Below the pieces are notes generated by a model. That model made no database searches and was not told the origin of the DNA. It saw only the letters and a program-made list of their open reading frames with translations. 64,000 nt of DNA from assembly GCA_034687125.1 (NCBI GenBank), contig JAQGBZ010000008.1:1-64000 (forward strand), in the 5' to 3' direction. Shown piece after piece: positions 62,401 to 64,000 of this stretch. Origin of the DNA: Neelides folsomi (taxonomy: Eukaryota > Arthropoda > Collembola > Neelipleona > Neelidae). Position numbers and translations under genes: made by a program. Each line of letters begins with the position of its first letter. Position 1 is the stretch's first letter.

Positions 62401-64000
62401 AAACTGGGTTCCTCAGCTTTATTTCTCATTACTTTCTTACAAGGCATAAGCCGCCTTTCCTCACTCCCTCATTCTTTGAATGGAGAAATTGAGTGATTCC
62501 TCCGTGAGATCTTCGTGAAGAGCCTAATGAACATAAAAGGATTAAGCGAGGAAGCACACAAAGCCTTTTAACAATGGAATTATTTAAAGCTAAACTCTTC
62601 TCCTTTGAAGGCATCTCCTCCTCCTTCGACTCAATCCAAATTGATACTTGATTCTTCTATTGAGAGGAAATTCTTAATTCCATTACATCCTCATTCCTTC
62701 CCTAACATTACATTCTTCAATCCGCTCCCAATTCCCAATCACATTATCACCAGAGAGGAAAAGAATGTTCAGAGAATAGGGGAAAAGCTATTGCACAACA
62801 TTTCAAAGATTATTATTATTATTCGACAAAAGCCCTCAATTCTTCCCTTCTTTATCCCAATCCAAATTTTTCTTCGTGTCTTCAGGCTATGGAAGAAAAA
62901 CTTTTAATGTGAACTTTTGACATTTACAATTTTATTGGATAGGATTTTAGGAACAATAAGCATTATACTTGCTCAGAATTTGATAAAATTCTAATAAGAT
63001 CAAGCCCATACGGCTTCTTTATTCCCGATTTAAACAATGACTCGCGGAATATCTAATATAATAAGATATATCGGGACAAATACATGGACTACTCTGCATT
63101 TTAAAAAGAATAATAGCGGAAAGGAAAATTGAGCTTCATAAAAAGGATTTTCAATCTAACTCTGATTTTCCCCTCACTGATTTTGAAAGGAACAGACGGA
63201 TATGAGTTAATCAAATATGAAAGAGCATCAGAGAAAAAAGGATGAAGGAGTAATAGCAATTATAGAGTAAAATGCATGTACTCTCGTGTAGTATGTAGTC
63301 TGGGAAGCCTGCTCGGACTCGTTCGACTGAAAGTGGAGAGAAGTTTAATGAAAATGTCAAGTCACACGTCAGAAAGTGGAGATCGATTCGAATGAGAGGT
63401 CTCTTCATCTCTTTCAACCTTACCGGCCAACGTGAACCTTTTCATCATTATATTAGGCCGAAAGAATGCAAAGAATTAAATGGACCAAAGTTTTTCGGAA
63501 TTGCCTACATTTGTCTTTCTGATCTTTATTTATTTTAAAAATTAAAATAAATATTTTAAGTATAAGCTATTATAGAGAAGGTTTGAAACTAATGTTCTTT
63601 AAAAACCTAAATTGCAATAATTATTGTACTTATTTTCAAAAAAAACTTGTGTAAAGGATCTCGAAATGAACATGTTGTTCATTTCCCATGAATAAAATTT
63701 TGTATTTATATTTATGCACGCCTCTTGAGCAGAACGAGAATCATTTATTACCATATGTAGAGTTGAATATAAATTTCTCATCAATTCCTCATTTCGAATA
63801 TTTCATTATTCAAGAGCCAGGAGTGGAAGACAATTTGAATATAGGAAATATAGTTTGATGCATTCGAACATACAAATGGTATTATGGCACAGTATGTATC
63901 AGCTTTTATAGCGTCGAAAATATTGAACAAGTGAACAAATGTTCTCTCATTCTGTTGTAAATTAAGTAAAAGTCACAATTGAGTTGATAACAATATTTCA
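53430..64000. other. Upstream of the X11 start; no gene resolved
   Basis: Non-coding by my reading. It may hold 5' UTR exons, promoters and long-range elements. A minus-strand frame at 61219-61623 (134 codons with an ATG) has no splice, homology or composition support. CACT repeats lie at 53454-53475 just above the ATG. Confidence 0.4.

Overview
The window is animal (metazoan) nuclear DNA, most likely from an arthropod or a related invertebrate. It has GT-AG spliced genes, AT-rich spacers, a C2H2 zinc-finger array with TGEKPYKC linkers, a phospholipid scramblase, and an X11/Mint (APBA, LIN-10) adaptor gene whose PTB and PDZ sequences are clear homologues of the animal family. I see no bacterial-style operons, CRISPR array, rRNA or tRNA. 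I could not fix the species. All exon models were built by hand from splice signals and reading phase; no transcript data were available.

Layout. 1-20 kb is a compact, AT-rich, gene-dense stretch: the last exon of a plus-strand gene (257-406); the 3' part of an unrecognised minus-strand gene (705-3180); a two-exon orphan gene (+, 4764-5507); a membrane-anchored PXA-domain protein of the sorting-nexin type (-, 6196-8566); a small acidic orphan gene (-, 9139-9768); a phospholipid scramblase with an internal in-frame TAA (+, 10505-11744); an 873-residue coiled-coil protein with 9 exons (-, 12449-16063); and a decaying C2H2 zinc-finger array (16530-17558) split by a 258-bp MITE.

20.2-53.4 kb is one large minus-strand gene, the X11/Mint adaptor. 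It has 14 coding exons in my model (about 1,649 residues): a very large disordered N-terminal exon, then small exons across kilobase introns, then PTB, PDZ1, PDZ2 and the C-terminal PLYI tail. Inside its introns lie a second, PTB-like exon whose ends match the canonical exon in splice phase, a possible 6-nt microexon, and a foldback transposable element with about 190-bp terminal inverted repeats. 53.4-64 kb lies upstream of the X11 start codon, and I find no convincing exon there.

Most interesting points: (1) the PTB half-domain of X11 seems to have an alternative exon choice, {37-nt exon + canonical PTB exon} versus one 468-nt exon, with the latter also carrying its own stop and AATAAA; (2) the 6-nt microexon candidate sits at the exact PTB junction behind a 120-nt AG-free tract; (3) the scramblase carries one nonsense codon in an otherwise intact gene; (4) two zinc-finger units carry the same inactivating lesions; (5) there are two TA-flanked transposable elements, one of them inside a zinc finger.
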